Origin: Paragonimus westermani
Taxonomy: Eukaryota > Platyhelminthes > Trematoda > Plagiorchiida > Troglotrematidae
NCBI GenBank assembly: GCA_008508345.1
Contig: QNGE01003275.1
Coordinates: 24,591-88,590 of the forward strand
Direction: 5' to 3'
DNA length: 64,000 nt
How positions within the stretch are numbered: the stretch's first letter is position 1; the number at the start of each line of letters is the position of its first letter. Made by a program: the position numbers and the translations under genes. Positions 11,601 to 27,200 of the stretch are shown here, piece by piece. The notes under the pieces are model-generated. The model saw only the letters and a program-made list of their open reading frames with translations, did no database searches and was not told the DNA's origin.

Positions 11601-14600
11601 GTGCTCTGTGCACGCAATATGCCGCAGACCTCCATAATTGGTTCTCTGTTCTTTGTCCTCTTTACACCCGAAATTCAACAGAATTTTAATTTCACGTGGC
11701 TAATATACGTTGATGACACTGCATTTTAAAGTACTGTGGGCAATATGCCTGGAAGTGGAAAGCTACAGAGTGGTTTAAATATATTGAACCGCTGGACCAC
11801 CAAACACAGGGTCCTGCTTAACACGGCTAAACGTAAAATGATGCATGTTTGTAATGCTGGCTACACAGATTACATTTTCGGTAACGAACACATCAAGAAT
11901 AATCGCGTGGGAGCACAACTTGGAAGCAGCGTCATAGGGGACCTGAAATTGCCTTCCAGCAGTGTGCCAACGATCAGGAATTTTAACTCAACGGTTGGAT
12001 GAATTACCAAGTTGTTTGGGCGGCTCCACTGAGACAGCTTTGCTATTATGTTCAACTTTTTTATGTCGTGTTTATTTTTTGAAGGATAATAAAGGAGATT
12101 AAAACGTAGAGCAACATAAGCGGCTACAACACTATGTTTTCTACCCAATCCATATGGTTTGGGTCAAATGGGGTGGCTTCAAAGGGACTAAGATCATGTT
12201 AGAAAATATAAAGATTGTTGGGAAATACGACCTTACACCAACTCCCACATCTCGCAGGAAATACACTTCGTGAGTTACGCGCTAAAGCTACAAAATGAAA
12301 CGAACCATTCTATTCGCACAGGACACCTTCTGAACGTTTGAACGTGCTCACTGTGGAACAACCTACAAGAGTTTGTCATAAATACACCAAGGGTACTTAA
12401 ATTCAAGTGTGGATCTGACGTACACTGTCGAGACATCAACTCGAGTGTGCAAATGTACTGCAGGTCACCTCCTCTTAATTCTACCCTGTTGCTATCTTCT
12501 GCGTGTTGCAGTGTAATTGTTGTATGCTTTGTAGGTGTTGAGGTGGTTTTGTATTCTTCTCATTGCCCTCTTTCACAATCTTTCTGAAAAAGAAGCAGTC
12601 CCTTGGTTTGTCTTTCGATTACATTGTTCGACAGTGATGTGGACATACGTAAGCTTTTTCCTGTAATTTGTTGACTTTCTACTAATCATACAAGAGGTGA
12701 GCGTCGGTCTCTAAAATCGGGTGTTTTCTATTAAATGTACGAATACGGTGGCTTCACGTAAGCGAACATCTGTAAATAAATGTGGTTTGCGTTCAACATA
12801 CATTATTGCCAAATCTTTACCAATTCTATTTCAAGTTCACAGCGATCCCTAGTAAAATGCAACTCAACTAACAATTATTAATCTTGTTCACAATGCGTTC
12901 ATAGTTAATCGAACATCTTTCTAAATCAAATTTATCTGTAGTACGTCCTACTTCCTGATGTTCGACCAACCGACAGGCATTGCATATCCAACTTCGTGCT
13001 GCAACCAATGGGACCTCTATGGAATGATTTTACTGGAGAAGTGAGCGGATGTGTCTTGAAATATTCTACCGATAGCTCTCTATGGTTTCTTTTCTGCGCA
13101 ATATTATGCAGCGAATCTTTCCACTACTTTAGTCATTCATGATTGTAGTTTATGATTAAATATATTCTTTGCAAATTCTTCAGCAGAATGCTCAGATTAT
13201 ACAGTAAATTTCCTACTATACTTTTAAACGGTTTTATTCAACAAAGAATTCGGAGTAAGTGCTGTGCTGATATAGGAGCCCCAATAAATCACAGTTCTCT
13301 CAGACCATTGCGTAACTCACAAATTTATAAAGGTTTGATTCTTTACAAAGATAAGAGTAATCAGCCTTGACAATAGAAACGTCGCAGCCCGCTTGCAGCC
13401 TGCATTCAGACTGTATATTGCCTGAAACCTTAAACAGACTGAAATTCCTTGAATTACGGAATTTGAAACCCATTCGATGTTGTTTTCTGTTGATGTCTTT
13501 TACAGTGTACTGTCTTGAAGCTTTCGAAGGAGTGTGTACGGGGCCACGCTGATGTAATCAGTAGACACACTGCGTCGAAAGATTCATGAGAATCCAACGA
13601 AAAACTTTATGGAATCAGCGCATCGTTAGCCCTCGAAAGCCTACACTAAAATGGATGGAAAAGGCTCGATGGACAGCAGTGAACAGACACGAATGAATCA
13701 GCCAAATAACCAACCCGATGTTGAACATATTCAGATTTTCAGTTTAAGTCAGTTTCTCTGAGTTCACCGTATGAAGATGAAGCCAACTCTCTGCTGGCTA
13801 ATCTCTTTCGTATCAATTCCCAAAGTTAAACCGTGGGCGATCAGCTGAGTTAGTCAACACCTCAAACTTTATCTGAACCATTAGTGGACATTATTTAAAA
13901 TAATACTGAAGAAGTCACTGAACTTAACTGGCGAAGAGGGGAGGCAGACTCGTGCGAAATAATTTGCGAGATGAATCAGAATACGGACATCGGCGTCATA
14001 AATCCATGCCGGTATATCATTTACAGATCATTTACATATCATTTACAGATTTACAAAAGCTGCGCCAGAGTCCCACCGTAAACAACACAGAGCAGTACTC
14101 ATAGTCTGGCTGTATGGCAGATGAAAGCACCTTGATGTTGAATTAGTGAGCTTTAACGTGGACGAATTCAACGCTTGAACCCACTGGCTTTCCATTCTTA
14201 TCTAAAGGGTGTATTCTTCCGACACGCTGCTGCCTACCATGACGTTATTGACAAAAAATTATGCGTATAATAACATAGGCTCGTTATTGTCTAAGTTAGG
14301 TGAGAAGAAAGGTGAAGTAAAACCGAACAACCAACCTAGTGTTCCTTCCATTGATGTCACTCACTGGTAGCTGCAACAAAACTTTTGAAAGTAAACTTTC
14401 TGAAAATTCTCGACAGTCTCCAATTGTCTATCATTCACTTTACCGGCAACTTTTCCAACTGATAATGTAATCTTTCTAGCGACCCCTAATTTATTTTGAG
14501 ACGATTCTGGTGATAGAGGCTAAGAATTTCTAAATCGAGGGTAAATTGCGGACAATCGTTCGTAGAGTTACCCACCGTTTCAAAAGTATCTGCAGTTCAA

Positions 14601-17600
14601 TTGAGCAAGTTGCGCATCTTTGTGTTTTTGAGGGTGGAGAACGAAGTGAACATACGCACCACGCCAGTATTACATACGTGATACCCAAACAGCTGAACGA
14701 GAATGGATAAAGATAAATGCAAAACTGAAATCAAGGCTCTCAAGGTTATACATTCTTTAGGAAATCCAGTAGCAGACATTATGATGACTGAATTCTAGGC
14801 ATACGATAATTTGCCTGGCTTAGGAAAGTGTTTGAGTCGAACTTGAAACAACATCAGGTGGCATTTCTAACACTTGTTCCAACGTTCTTCCCCCAGCAAT
14901 CCCACGTTGTAAAGCTTTTAATTGTATTTATTTGATTTGTAATGTCACAGGTCGACCAGAAAACCGCAGATGATATGGACAAAAATTACGTCAAGCCTAA
15001 TGAGGAGATGGATATGCATGCCGAACTTTTGAAAACGCGGACCTTGGACCATTTAGATCCATTGACAGTGAGTAGCACTCTGTAACTCTACTTGTTTCTC
15101 ATAGTCTAATCAGGAGTGCGCCAGCCATTGTTTAAAATCATTGAATGCATATGAACCAACTCGCCCTGAATGTGGCACAGCACGATCCAACAGGCGCATC
15201 TTACTGAACTGCTATGAAAGCAAACCTTTGACATACAACACCTGTAACTGATTAAGTCATACTCCAATGCCGCTCATGTATGACCACTGTAGTAGTTGTT
15301 ATAAATTCGGTTTTTGTAGAACCCAGTCTATGTGTGATGGTAATACAACATGAACAGTGACTAGGTCCGAAAGATAAACCTTCAGCATAAAAATTAATTG
15401 CGCTCTGTCGTTCAAGACTGTGTGGACACCATTCACACACTAATATTCAACGTTTGTCACATCCCGCTTCAGTTGGACGTACTGAAAGTGACTGGAGAAA
15501 TCGTGTGCTGTGTTAAAGAAGTCGACGTCATGGTTTCCTTTTGTAGGCTCTTGACTTCTTCTGGTTGCCATTCGAGGTTTAAACGGTGCTAAGCGTTGTT
15601 TTGCTTACATACATTAAATTATAATATTACGAGAGTGGTTTAGCTGATTTTATGATTTAGGTGAGACCCAACTCTGAAAACACAGGACTTTGGCTGGATC
15701 CAAACCAGTGAAAGAAACAGCATGTCTAAACGCGACAAGCACTCTACCAGCTGAGATACAGAGCCACACCAGGAGCTCAGAAATCTCACACTTGGACTCG
15801 GTTACCCATCCTTCCTACTGTCTCATATGGAATTCACCTAATGGTCCAAGGGACCGACTGCCCTGACAACATATCTCGAAGAGTCTACGTTGGAATCCAT
15901 CAAGGTCACTGTTGAACAACGTCACTGTTGTTGTTTAGTGGACGATGTCGATGGTGGTAAACAATGTTGTATATTCATTTGTCGCAGTTTTGCTTATATA
16001 TTTTCAGAGAGTGAGAAACAAAAGTAATGAAATATCTGAATTATATACGGTATGAAGCAAACAGTCACAATCAATCTCTGATGTCATTTCAAATGTGGTT
16101 GTTTGTTCTGAATTCTCTGGTTCGGTCACTTATTTTAACGACTGTGTTGGTTTTAAGCTCATATACAACCTGCTGTCAACCGTATGTATTTCGTGTGTAC
16201 GATATACTTGTCAGATACTTGTATGATATACTGTCCTCTACATACTCGACTTCCTAGAAAATTTATAGTCCAGGTAGTTGAAACACGAAAATCGATGGTG
16301 ACAAGGTTGACGTCTGTAGGGTAAGGAAAAGTAGTAAACTAAATTTATGCAACCTAAGTCCGTTTTTAAAAGAAAAAGGTTCCTGAATTTATCCGTAGTG
16401 ATGAAAGAGACTTCGAAACAAGCAAGTTTAACAAATCGGTAAACGTGTCCTGTGGATGTCAAAGCATCTGGTACGACACACACTCACCAGTCTGTCGATC
16501 AATGCGTTGTGACACACCCAGTGTACAATTTGGGTGAACTACCACCAAGTTATTCATAGTTTACTTCAAGAGTTGAACACTTGTAATTTAAGAGTTTATC
16601 ATACAGTGGACTATAAGTCATTTGGTTCAGGTTCATCCAAGCTGTTTAGGAATCAAAATCGTTTGGGCTTCTGATATGGCACGTCTTTATGTCTGTTCTA
16701 CACCTTGCAAGATTTGTTTTTTCATTCATCATAAATTTTTTAACCAGATTAGTGGTGCGAAAATGTGGAGGTATGAAAATACTTCAGTTAGCCGCAGGAA
16801 AGAACTTTCTTTATGATAATATTTGGGAATGTCCACGTTTTCCACCATTAATCATATACCGATGTACAGCATTGATCTTTCTGAGTATTCCTCATCAAGG
16901 TTTTATCTTTTGTGCCTCGAAAACTAAGTTCGTGACTTCAAAACCATATTACATTTAGATCAATGCAATTCTGGATTCGATCGATCTTGCTGAATTGCCT
17001 CACAAATGGAGTTTTTGACTGTTATACGTCTTTCATAAAATACATTTAGTTGTAAAGTGGACCACGACCGCAGCTACTTCACCGACCATTGAAACACACT
17101 CAAGAGCGAAAACAAGTTGGAGAAAGTTTATTCATGATTAAAGCTACTCGTAATAGGAGACAATGGTTACATGAAATTATCCAGATAAATCTGCCACTAA
17201 GAGTAGTTACGACAGAAGCCAAGTAGACAATTTTCATTGTCAGTGTAAAAATGTGGAAGGTAAGGAGAAGACAGAAAAACATGCAAACAATCCCCGTCAA
17301 GCCCTTGGTCGAACGTGAGATGGTACAAGTACTGGTAACAGGTGTGGTTGAACACGTATAGCCAACAGTGGACGGCCTCCTCAATCACAGTAAAGTTTGT
17401 GTAAATACTGATCTAGTACTAGTAATAAGTCAGCATGTCTGCTCAAACACCCAGACAAGTGGAGTCCAATTGAATTTTTCGTTAACTGGCAAACGTTTGC
17501 AGGCTGGGTCTAAAAAACGTGCGGAGTCAAGTGTAATCTGCCAGTGTTGATGCTTTAGAGGTCTCGTCCATCAATCTGAATAAAAATTGTCCATACTTAC

Positions 17601-18187
17601 ACATTAATATTTGTTCACATGACCAATTGTAAGGTTTTCACACCAGCCAATTCAAAATGTTCCTTATTTGTAATTCTCTGGACTGTCCTCTACATACTTG
17701 GCTGACTAGATGCAGACAAGATTGATGTCAACAGAGTAAGGGAAAGTAATCAACTGAATTTATGTAAACTGAGCCACTCTCAGGAAGTTGTGTGTATATG
17801 AGATACTACGGCTTCATATGAGATCAAGGTATACTGTTGTAAAAAGTTCTGAGAGGTTTCAGTAATTTGAGTACGTCATGGTTTGGCAGTTCAAGCTCAT
17901 TAGTACTCACGTTTGTGGCACTCTTTTGTTATATGTTCCCGTGCTCATTGCTTTACAGTGAAAGCCGTAAGGAAGCTGTCTCGCAGATGACGCTCGGTTG
18001 TTTGTTTGCAAGGTGTAGGCACCTTGATGTTGAATGTTTGCATATGGACGTAGTCATTTTCAGTAGTTAGTTCCCTTCCCGTTCCCTTCTTTCTTCCTTC
18101 TTTCTTTCTATATAACGTTTACTTTTTCTTCATGGTTGTGCGGCCGTTAAGCATTAGTGCGAACCACTGATGTATTGCTGTCTATGG

Positions 18188-18242
<55 letters not shown>

Positions 18243-21200
18243 AACTAAAGACTTTCACCTGTAATATCACTTGATCAAAACTTATGCAGACTGACTGTGT
18301 TAGCTAGTGAACCTAAATGTAAGTGGAATCGATACCGCTCTAGTGTCATTTTAAAATACACTTCTGAAGACTTCATTTAAAACTTGATAAAATACAGTGA
18401 TAAATAGGCAACATTATCACTTATAACGCTGCAAAACTGTGTGTAATACAAACGAACTAGAACTCTACCAGTCGCCCCGGTTACGAACAAACAGTGTACG
18501 TCTGTCACATCTCACTGTTTATACAAATACTCATGTAGCTGCAGTATGAGCTACATAAGGAGGACAAACCGACAACTAGCTGTTTACATCGAGGAGCATG
18601 TACCCAAATGGTTGGAGACGCAATTAGAAACGCCAGGAACCTGTATAGATGCCGATGGACAGCACGCCGCATCTTCCGTCGCAATGCACATAATACAAAC
18701 AGGACACATAGTCAAAGTTTCTGACGCGTTCTCGGTGATCGTTCGGAGCAACCGAAAACGCATACTTCAGTTTGCTGAGGCTTTGGCCATTAAACGTCAC
18801 AGTCCCCCCTGTGTGTTCAAAAACAATTTGTGTTGACACTGCAGCTAGCCTGGTAGTCAGCAGTCCCAAAATTGTGATTTTCATTTTTGGTGTCTGTCTG
18901 TTCAATCCCCTAAGCCATGGCTTCCGCTCTGTGGAACTGTGACTCGTTTAAAATTAGTCACATGTCCATGTGTGATCAGAATGTACGAAATGTTACTCCG
19001 GAGAACATCACATGAATTGCGTCTTCTCATTGTTTTATTCAACATTACCACTGTTTGCTCACAGATTGTTTCCAGATTGTAATCTTTCAAACTCTTCCAG
19101 ATGTATTGTCAAATGAATTCCGTTTATAGATCTTTGCCAGACCGACATTGGCTCTGATGAAGCATGTAGACGTTAGGACGAATCGTAGATACTAGTAATG
19201 TTAGGGAAAAAGCTGACGGAATTGGGCAACCTAGTACAAAGTTTGTAGGCAAGTAGGTGGAATTGGATGAGTTTCAATTTGTGTGTTGCCCGTCATCATT
19301 CGCATAACTGTGGTAGATATACAAAGTGCGTGGTCAGTTCATTGTTAGCCACTAGTTAGGGAACACCAAAATTCTGTAGACAGCACTGACTGAGTGACTT
19401 GTGAAGTGCCTTCGGTTAAGCGTCAACTCACCGTATTATTCAGTACCTTTGCTAGTTTGATTATAAACTGTCGTAACTGTTTCGAACTAATGAAATGCAC
19501 ACCCGATTCATTACTCTGTACTGGTAGGATTCAGGAATAATGCCATGTCCAGTGGTTATTGAAACGGGACCAACCATGAATTTGGCCAGACACTTTGCTT
19601 CCAACAACATCAGATCCAGCAGCACATTTTCACCCGTTAGAGGAATTGATGTCTTCCAGAAGAAGAGAAAACAAGCACTTTTGTAAGTCCTTATCATGGC
19701 TTTTTATTGACATGTATTCGCAGAAACAGGATGGTCCCAAAGAGTAAGCGAACAGTGTTTTGTTGTCTTTCACAAGCAAGCAGTTCATTACCGAATTACT
19801 GTCTGACTTGCTTCGCCCTTTTTTTTTAAAAAAAAAAAGATATTTAAACCAACAATCTATCTATAGAGCACCGCCTACGATCGGTAGATAAAAACTTACA
19901 TCACTGATTTGCATAAGTATGATCCATCACCGGTTGTTGCTATATTAACAATTCCCTAAAACACTGTGGGTTTGAATGTCATCACCTCGTGTTGAACATT
20001 CACATAGCACAGGTTTTTGCCCGTGTTTGTCTTGCAGTTAGTCTACGTAAAAAGTCTACACTCTTGTTTCAGACCTCACCTACTTGCTGTTCCATCTATA
20101 ACCCTGTGCTATTCTTTCTGTATCACAGTATGAATAACGTTAGGAAGTATGAGTTAACGAGAACAGTATCGCTCATGGATTTCTGCACACGTTCATCGGT
20201 AAAAAGCACATACTGTTTCAACCATGCGTATACCTTAATTGGATGTACTTGTAAAAGTCTTGTTCATTTATCCAAAGGCGTTTTTTCGAGTATTTTTACT
20301 TGATGTAAACCGAGTCGTCAGTGGAGGTATAGTTTTCATGGCCTCTCCTGCATTATTCCGATCATCAAATTTTGTGCAACAGTGTCCCCGTTTTAACTGC
20401 AGACCTAAATATCCAAATCATGTTTCCTTCATTTATTCGAACCAACTGGAATTCTATTGCCCTATTCTCTTAAACTATGTACTTTTCATTCTGAAATTCA
20501 AGTTGTTTCCTAAGTGAAAGCAACTTTTAGGTAAAAATGTCTCGGACCATTTTTGGAAAAGAAACTTGGCATCATAGAGGAATCGAGTTTCTCAAATTTT
20601 GCGGTGCCTAAATATTAATTGTCGCCTTGGTCAGATAAGTTCACCATAACTCTGATGAACATAACAGATTTGCCGGAATTGCTCATTGTCGTCCAGACCA
20701 CTCAGCTCAGATCAAGTCGATCGCGTATGCAAAATGGATGTCCTCTATCAGTTGTTTAACTAACCAGGTTGAACAAACTACGATTGTTGGTCACGTAATT
20801 GGCATACGTGTTGAGCGTTTACCATACCGGAAATTATATGCTGAGACTACCAGTAGTTGGGTAAAAAGCCACGCGGTGGTCAAAGGAAAATGTAGTCATG
20901 GAATAAGAGGACGCTGACTGCTCCAGTGAGTAAAGTGGGTAGATAACGATGGCCTGACTGAGATCACCGTGATCACTAAAATCGCTGGCTAGAAACATTA
21001 TCCCAGTTGGCCGTGTGCCCCAGTCAATGGCGTAACTGCACTCACACCAACTGCAGCTCTAAGGCTCGGTCTTACTGCATTAATTTTTAACTGTTTTAGC
21101 AAAAAATTTTATTCTGAGATACTGTATCTTACTTTTGAAATGAGTGCTATCCACGGCCAAACTACCTTTTGTTGGGGGTCATGGCCATTGTGGATGGTTG

Positions 21201-24200
21201 ACAAAATGGGTGATTAACTTCATTAATTCCGTTAGCCGTTCAGCCCAAAAATAATACAGTGGACGTCATAAGTTATAACCCTTTGGAGATTGGCAAATTT
21301 ACCTCAGTTTTAGAGTTGACTTTCCAAACTGGACCTCCACAAACAAATGTGTGGAACGACAGAGTAGCGAACAAGACTTGTTTTCTGTGTTTGATCATCA
21401 GGCTAATCACAACGCAATAAATATGAAAACAGCGACTAGTGTGAGTCTTAAAAACAGTCAATATAAGTTACGGACGACGTGTTTGTTATCAGTCACGTGA
21501 TTACTGTTCCAAATCGTGGCCTTGATTGATTGTGGGCCAGCGGAGGTTAAGTGTCCGCACGAACTTCTTCTGAGCACAGAGGTCGAGGTTGCGCAATCGG
21601 ATGCTGATGGCTTCGGCAACGGTCAAAATTCAAAATCTCACCATTTTTGATCGATTCCTTGGCACTCGGTAGACAATCCGAAAAGCATCTTTCTTACTGA
21701 CAGAATGATTGGAGTCGGTCAAGTGAGCGACAATCGCGCTCGAAACCGTTTTAATCACACCACTGTTCAACCACCCAGGATGGTGTTCACGCACTCTGTC
21801 CGACAATCGCCTTGTAGTACGACCAATATCTAATGCTCGACACGAGCAAACAAATGATTACACACAATAATTGGTTGTAAAACATGGAAGTTTGTTTTTG
21901 AATTGTGATATGATAACTGGTGTCGAACGGAAACTGATACACAATTGAGCGGCAAGGTAGGTTGTTTCGACTGACTTTCTTAGCTTTCTGGAGCTAATTT
22001 CGGCCATGGGATCTCCTTTGAAAGGAAGACTAATAAACGCAAGTTTCTTATTCACAGAGGGTGGCTTGAGTTTCAACTGTACCGCCTGCATCACCTTCTG
22101 ACTGAAACGTATTGGGTGGCCATTTTGCATGAACACTTCCTGTAGAAATCAATCAAGGCCATGATTTGGAACAGTGATCACGTAACTGATAACAAACACG
22201 TCGTCCTTAACTTATATTGACCGTTTTTAAGAATCACACTAGTCACTGTTTTCATATTTATTGCGTTGTTTTTCAAGTTGACCATCACTCACATTTGATC
22301 GCAGCCTTCACATTCAGATAGACTTTCCAGTCAGCCGGTGTCCTTCGAAAAGAAGCACTAGACTCGAGTTTCGCTCTTATTAGAGCTCATCAATAGTGCA
22401 TATCCTTGCCATGACAGGGATTTGAACTCCGGCAATTCCAATCATGAGGCAACCGTGTTGACCACTGCGCCATTGACTTCATGATTGATATGGCCGGAGT
22501 TCAAATGCCGGCCGTGGCAAAGATATGCACTGCTGACGAGCTCTAGTGAGAGCGAAACTCGAGTCTAGTGCTTCTTTTCGAAGGACACCGGCTGACTGGA
22601 AAGTCTATCTGAATGCGAATGCTGCGATCAAATGTGAGTGATGGTCAATTTGAAAACAAACCAAATCCCCGACTACTCATCACAACCAAACTTACCAGAT
22701 GAATGTTTATCTAAAAGGAGCCACTTAGCATGTGTGAAGTGCTACAGCTTAAGGTAAACTCGAGGGTTTTCCATAGCATATTTTATAATTCTGAAACGAA
22801 GCGGAAGTCATTCGCATCATTACCTTCAAACAAGGACATCAGGATATGTGTGGCTTCATAATTGTGGAACAGTCATATTAAAGCAAGCCTAACATTCAAT
22901 ATGTTAAACCTCTCCGCATTAGAACTTGCTCACGACAAAACTTGTCACTTGCACACTGTCGTGTAAAAAGTCAGATTGGTTAGTCAAAATCTGTCAAAAA
23001 AATTAGCTTGAAACAGACCACGAATCTGCAATTGCATAATGATTTTGAAAAATTGTCTACCTAAATTAGCGGACGCAAATGATCGATGCGGAAGAAGCCA
23101 CAGATTTGTGATGAGCTTCAATCCAATTGTTCTCAAACGTACAAGCATCTAGCAACCGCATCGATTATTGATAATTGCAGATTTTGAATGTATCTCGGTA
23201 ACCCTCAAAAGACAAAGGAGTGTACTTAGTAAGTAAGTGGAAATCACACTGGTTTTATCATATGAAGTATCGATCGTTACTTAAGCTGAAAACCACATTC
23301 GTATGGTTTTGGTGCAAATCGTAAAAAAGACCGACCACAAATTGAATGAACGGCCAATTTTCTATTTTCTTGTCGGGTGTACAGTGCGCATGCTGTAATG
23401 AGAGTATATCCGTTGATGTTTTTAAGAGTATTCACTTCTCATTCCGCTTTTCGATAGATTTACTTGTAGTTTAAAACCATATTCTTTTATTAAAATGTAT
23501 AAGTTGCAATGCAATCAACTGCTTTTTTCAGAGAGATCGATTTCCATGATGATGCCGATCTGGGAGCTAGCTTGAATAGCTTAGTGCTGGTAAGTGTCTA
23601 TAGACCCCGAGGTTATATATTGTCCTTTGAATAGACAAAGTATTCATTCATTTGCATTCATCTGCATAGGCATTTGTTAGTTATTCACCTAAATACTGAT
23701 AACACCGGATAATATGTTACTAGGAAAAGCTAACTGAGCTGCCATTACCACCTGGGTGAAAAGTCGAATGACTTCATTCTTAGTGTCAACCGCGCTAGGT
23801 TGTTCACCACAATTTGTACGATTACCGGGTGTTTAAAATTTCTTCGTAAAACACCGAATTTGTCACGACTACTTACGTGGTGTGACTTCTGCCTGGTGGC
23901 AAGCAGTCAAACCATTCAGTAACTAGTTTAGACTCAAAGAGCTTTTGTGAAACGAATCCGATGGGATGAACGCAAACCTTAGACGATTATGATGACTTCG
24001 AAGCTTAAAAACAAATAATATTTCTAGTGAAAATGAAACTAACTAACAGCTTACACCCATGAATATATTTCGACGGTCAGTTTGGAAGCTTGGTAACGGC
24101 TATCGTGAGTGCTTCACGCATTTGGTAAAAGACTGGTAGAGCATATTCGGTTCCAGTTTGTATTTAAAGTAGAATCCTAGATTTTACGTGAAATTTCTCT

Positions 24201-27200
24201 CATTCCCATGAGTGTTTCTGTTTTGTTGCGCAGCGCGTAACAACGAATTCAGCTTAACATCCCCAACCTCTCAGAGACACTTCTGTCTTCTCGGGAGATT
24301 TCATCTTCAAGTTCAGTGTTTTCCGTCGCCTGTGCAAGAATCTTTATTCAAGCTTGGCCATTAGGTCGATTCACTTGAAGTATGCGTAAGCACAGGTATT
24401 AAGACAAAGTTCCACGGAGCGCAGATTATGCCTTAAGGGATAAAATAGACGGAACCATTTAAAAATTTACAGAGGGAAGATAAGAAAGATTACTAGAAAT
24501 CATTTTATGACTGTAGGTCCTTAATAAAGATCACGCTTCCCATAGCTATTGTGTTTGTTGGTAAAAAATTCCACTACACTTATACTTGGATGCTAGAGTA
24601 TAGCTGTTTTCTAGGGGATTGATAGAAGGCGACTGTTACTAAACTGATCTTATTCATAATGATGTGTCATCCAAATGTACTGAGGAATTATTGGTACAGA
24701 GTGGTGACCGCAATGGAATTGGAAAATATGCTAAGGTTGAACGCCACCACCATTTGATCATAGCCTCGTCTTTCTGAAAGGACTTCACCTTCTTATGGCT
24801 CCCCACTTTTGCATAACTCAGTCTGAGATGGGATTCATATCACTGAATTTTCAGCTACTCACAGCACTGAACACAATTCTGTTAACCTCGAGCAGAGTGA
24901 AACTAATCTTTTGAACGTGAATTTCAGTGCGCAATTATGAGATATCTGTGAGGCTATGGTATGTATCCAACAAATGTAAAGTTCATGTCGTGCATCTGAT
25001 CAGCAAGTCTTGATCAATGGCTGTCCGATTGACATTGGCAAGACTGACGTTATATCTGCCCTAAAAAGAGACTACGCATTGTGCTCCCGGACCGTAAGAA
25101 ACTATGGCTCAATTATTGGTCGTTATACTTTACTCCTGTTTAATGTGGGGTCTGCCAAAAAACGTATTAAGAAGTTAACTATAAAAACAACAGAATCGCA
25201 GTGCATCTCTAAATCTGGTCCAAACACAGACGGGTTTCGTCATGACTGTCGAAGTGCTTCGGTGGAAAAGTCGTCTATTTGTATATTACCGCCGAAAATA
25301 TGATGGACGTAAAACTTCCAAAGGTTACACTTCTGTAGGGGGAATGCACTAAGGTGGGTTATCGGTGTGAAATGGCATTAACCACGACTCTTAGTGAGTC
25401 GTGTGCATATAGAAGAAGACTTGATAATAACCTACAATATTTATCACAGTTGTTGTCATACTAACAGATCTCTATTCGATAACCTCAAACAAAACTGTAT
25501 AGACATCGCTCTTCAAGTTTGGGTAGAAATGTTTAGGTAGAACACCTAATTAAGAAGGACTTACTCACTATAGAACGCCTTGCCCAAATCTTCGTTTATA
25601 ACCAGTCGGGTAGAGGTCTGTAAAATTTTATAAATTAACGGCCAAAGCACTGTGTGAACTGCTGGTCGTCGCTTTACCGCACAGCACTTAGTCGCCGAAT
25701 GTGCGCGCGTGCGTGTTGTGTTGTCCCTCCTTGACCGTAAGTTAGCACTGTTTTTCATGACATCCCTTCTTTTTGTCTCAACTGGAAAAACGTTTAAGTT
25801 TTTACGGATGAAGCATGTGCTTCTTTTAAAACTTACAATCAACAGAAACAGGAGCGGCTAAGGATTAGAATAACCTCTTTTCCGTAAGAGGTTGAGAAAC
25901 CAAGTAGACTGATTACTAACCTCTAAAATGATCGACTCTCTGGCCCTCGTTAACAATTCTCAAGCGATCCACTCTTGAGGACATCATTTTGGGGCTGTGT
26001 CTGTGTATCTTCACAAAGAATAAATTCCGGAAAGACGTATCAGAACTAACAATTTACTCTTGTATACATCATATAAAGGATTGGTTTCCGGCTTAACGGT
26101 ACATTTCGTCAGTGGAATAATTTTTCAGACATTTTAATAATTTCTCAGCGAATATGCAATTGCAGTAGTAAACGGCATGTCCAGCGATGGGTGATTACAT
26201 ATTACTGAACTTTGTTGTTGTGTATGTATACCAGCTAAGCACAGTGTACACTGGATTGTATGTGGAAAAATATATGTTCGACAAGTGACATTTTCCAACC
26301 CCTTTCCATCTTTATTACGGTAAGTTTTTCTCAACACAGGTTTTAATTCATACAACTGAGTATCGAAGCATGAAACTTTGTTGAAATAAAATGGTATGTC
26401 GATTACTCCAGAAGGTTATTTTACGTTGAAATTGATTCACTTCAAACAAATTGTAAACTTCAGGCGGAGGACAAAGTGAACCAGCAGTTTGAAGAGGAGA
26501 TTCTTGCTAATCGCAGAACAAAAATTGGTTATGATGAGCCTACAAAACTAACAGAAAAAGAACAGTATTTGGAATACCTCGTACAGACACTGAACTCCGA
26601 ACGCAAACATTTCTTGAGGTAAATAATTTTGCAGCTGTTTTTGTTGGTTCAAAATTAACTGGCTTTTATAACAAGCACGAAATATGGGCTATCCTGTCAA
26701 ATATACGTAATTCGTATTGCTCTGTATAGTCAGTGTTTGTATCCGAAGTGGTTGTTATCCGAGCTTGCAAAAGTTTAACCACCCTTTAACTTTCAGCGAA
26801 TTGTCAACGAACACCATCAGCATCCACGCTACAAAGCATTCGTCACTTCAGCCATAGTCATGGAGTACGTTGTCAATCTATTCAAACTGCACTCAGAATG
26901 GCTGGTGCAAGTATAACGACACTGTCGACTGTATAATCGGTAGCCACGGTAGGCAGTAGTTTTGTGTTTATAAACATGTTGAAAGTGATTGATGAGTAGT
27001 TGAAATGACAGTAAATCTGCTTGTACAGGGCTGTAAGATTAACCGTCTATTATGCCGATTAGTTTGAATGAACTACTCAAAACGTTCTCATCTGAAATGC
27101 AGATTTCAAGCAAAAAGCAAAATATAAAGCATAAGTCAGCGATCGTCGAGAGTACCGGCAACATCCAGTCGGACAAACATGGTTATCCAATCATGCACAC

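Larger units (their letters stand above)
9747..14950 (+). other. gene 1 intron 9 (5.2 kb)
   Basis: Holds a CR1/jockey-like LINE remnant at about 11,350-12,440 and a three-unit short tandem repeat at 14,016-14,053. Nothing else was recognised. Confidence 0.45.
15068..23531 (+). other. gene 1 large intron region (8.5 kb), repeat-rich
   Basis: Contains a SINE at 15,690-15,860, a (TGA)18 microsatellite at 18,188-18,241, Penelope remnants at 18,480-18,900 and 21,534-22,146, and two inverted-repeat structures (21,410-22,268 and 22,272-22,656). One exon is probably missed here, because exon 10 ends in phase 0 while the exon at 23,532 needs phase 2. Confidence 0.45.
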
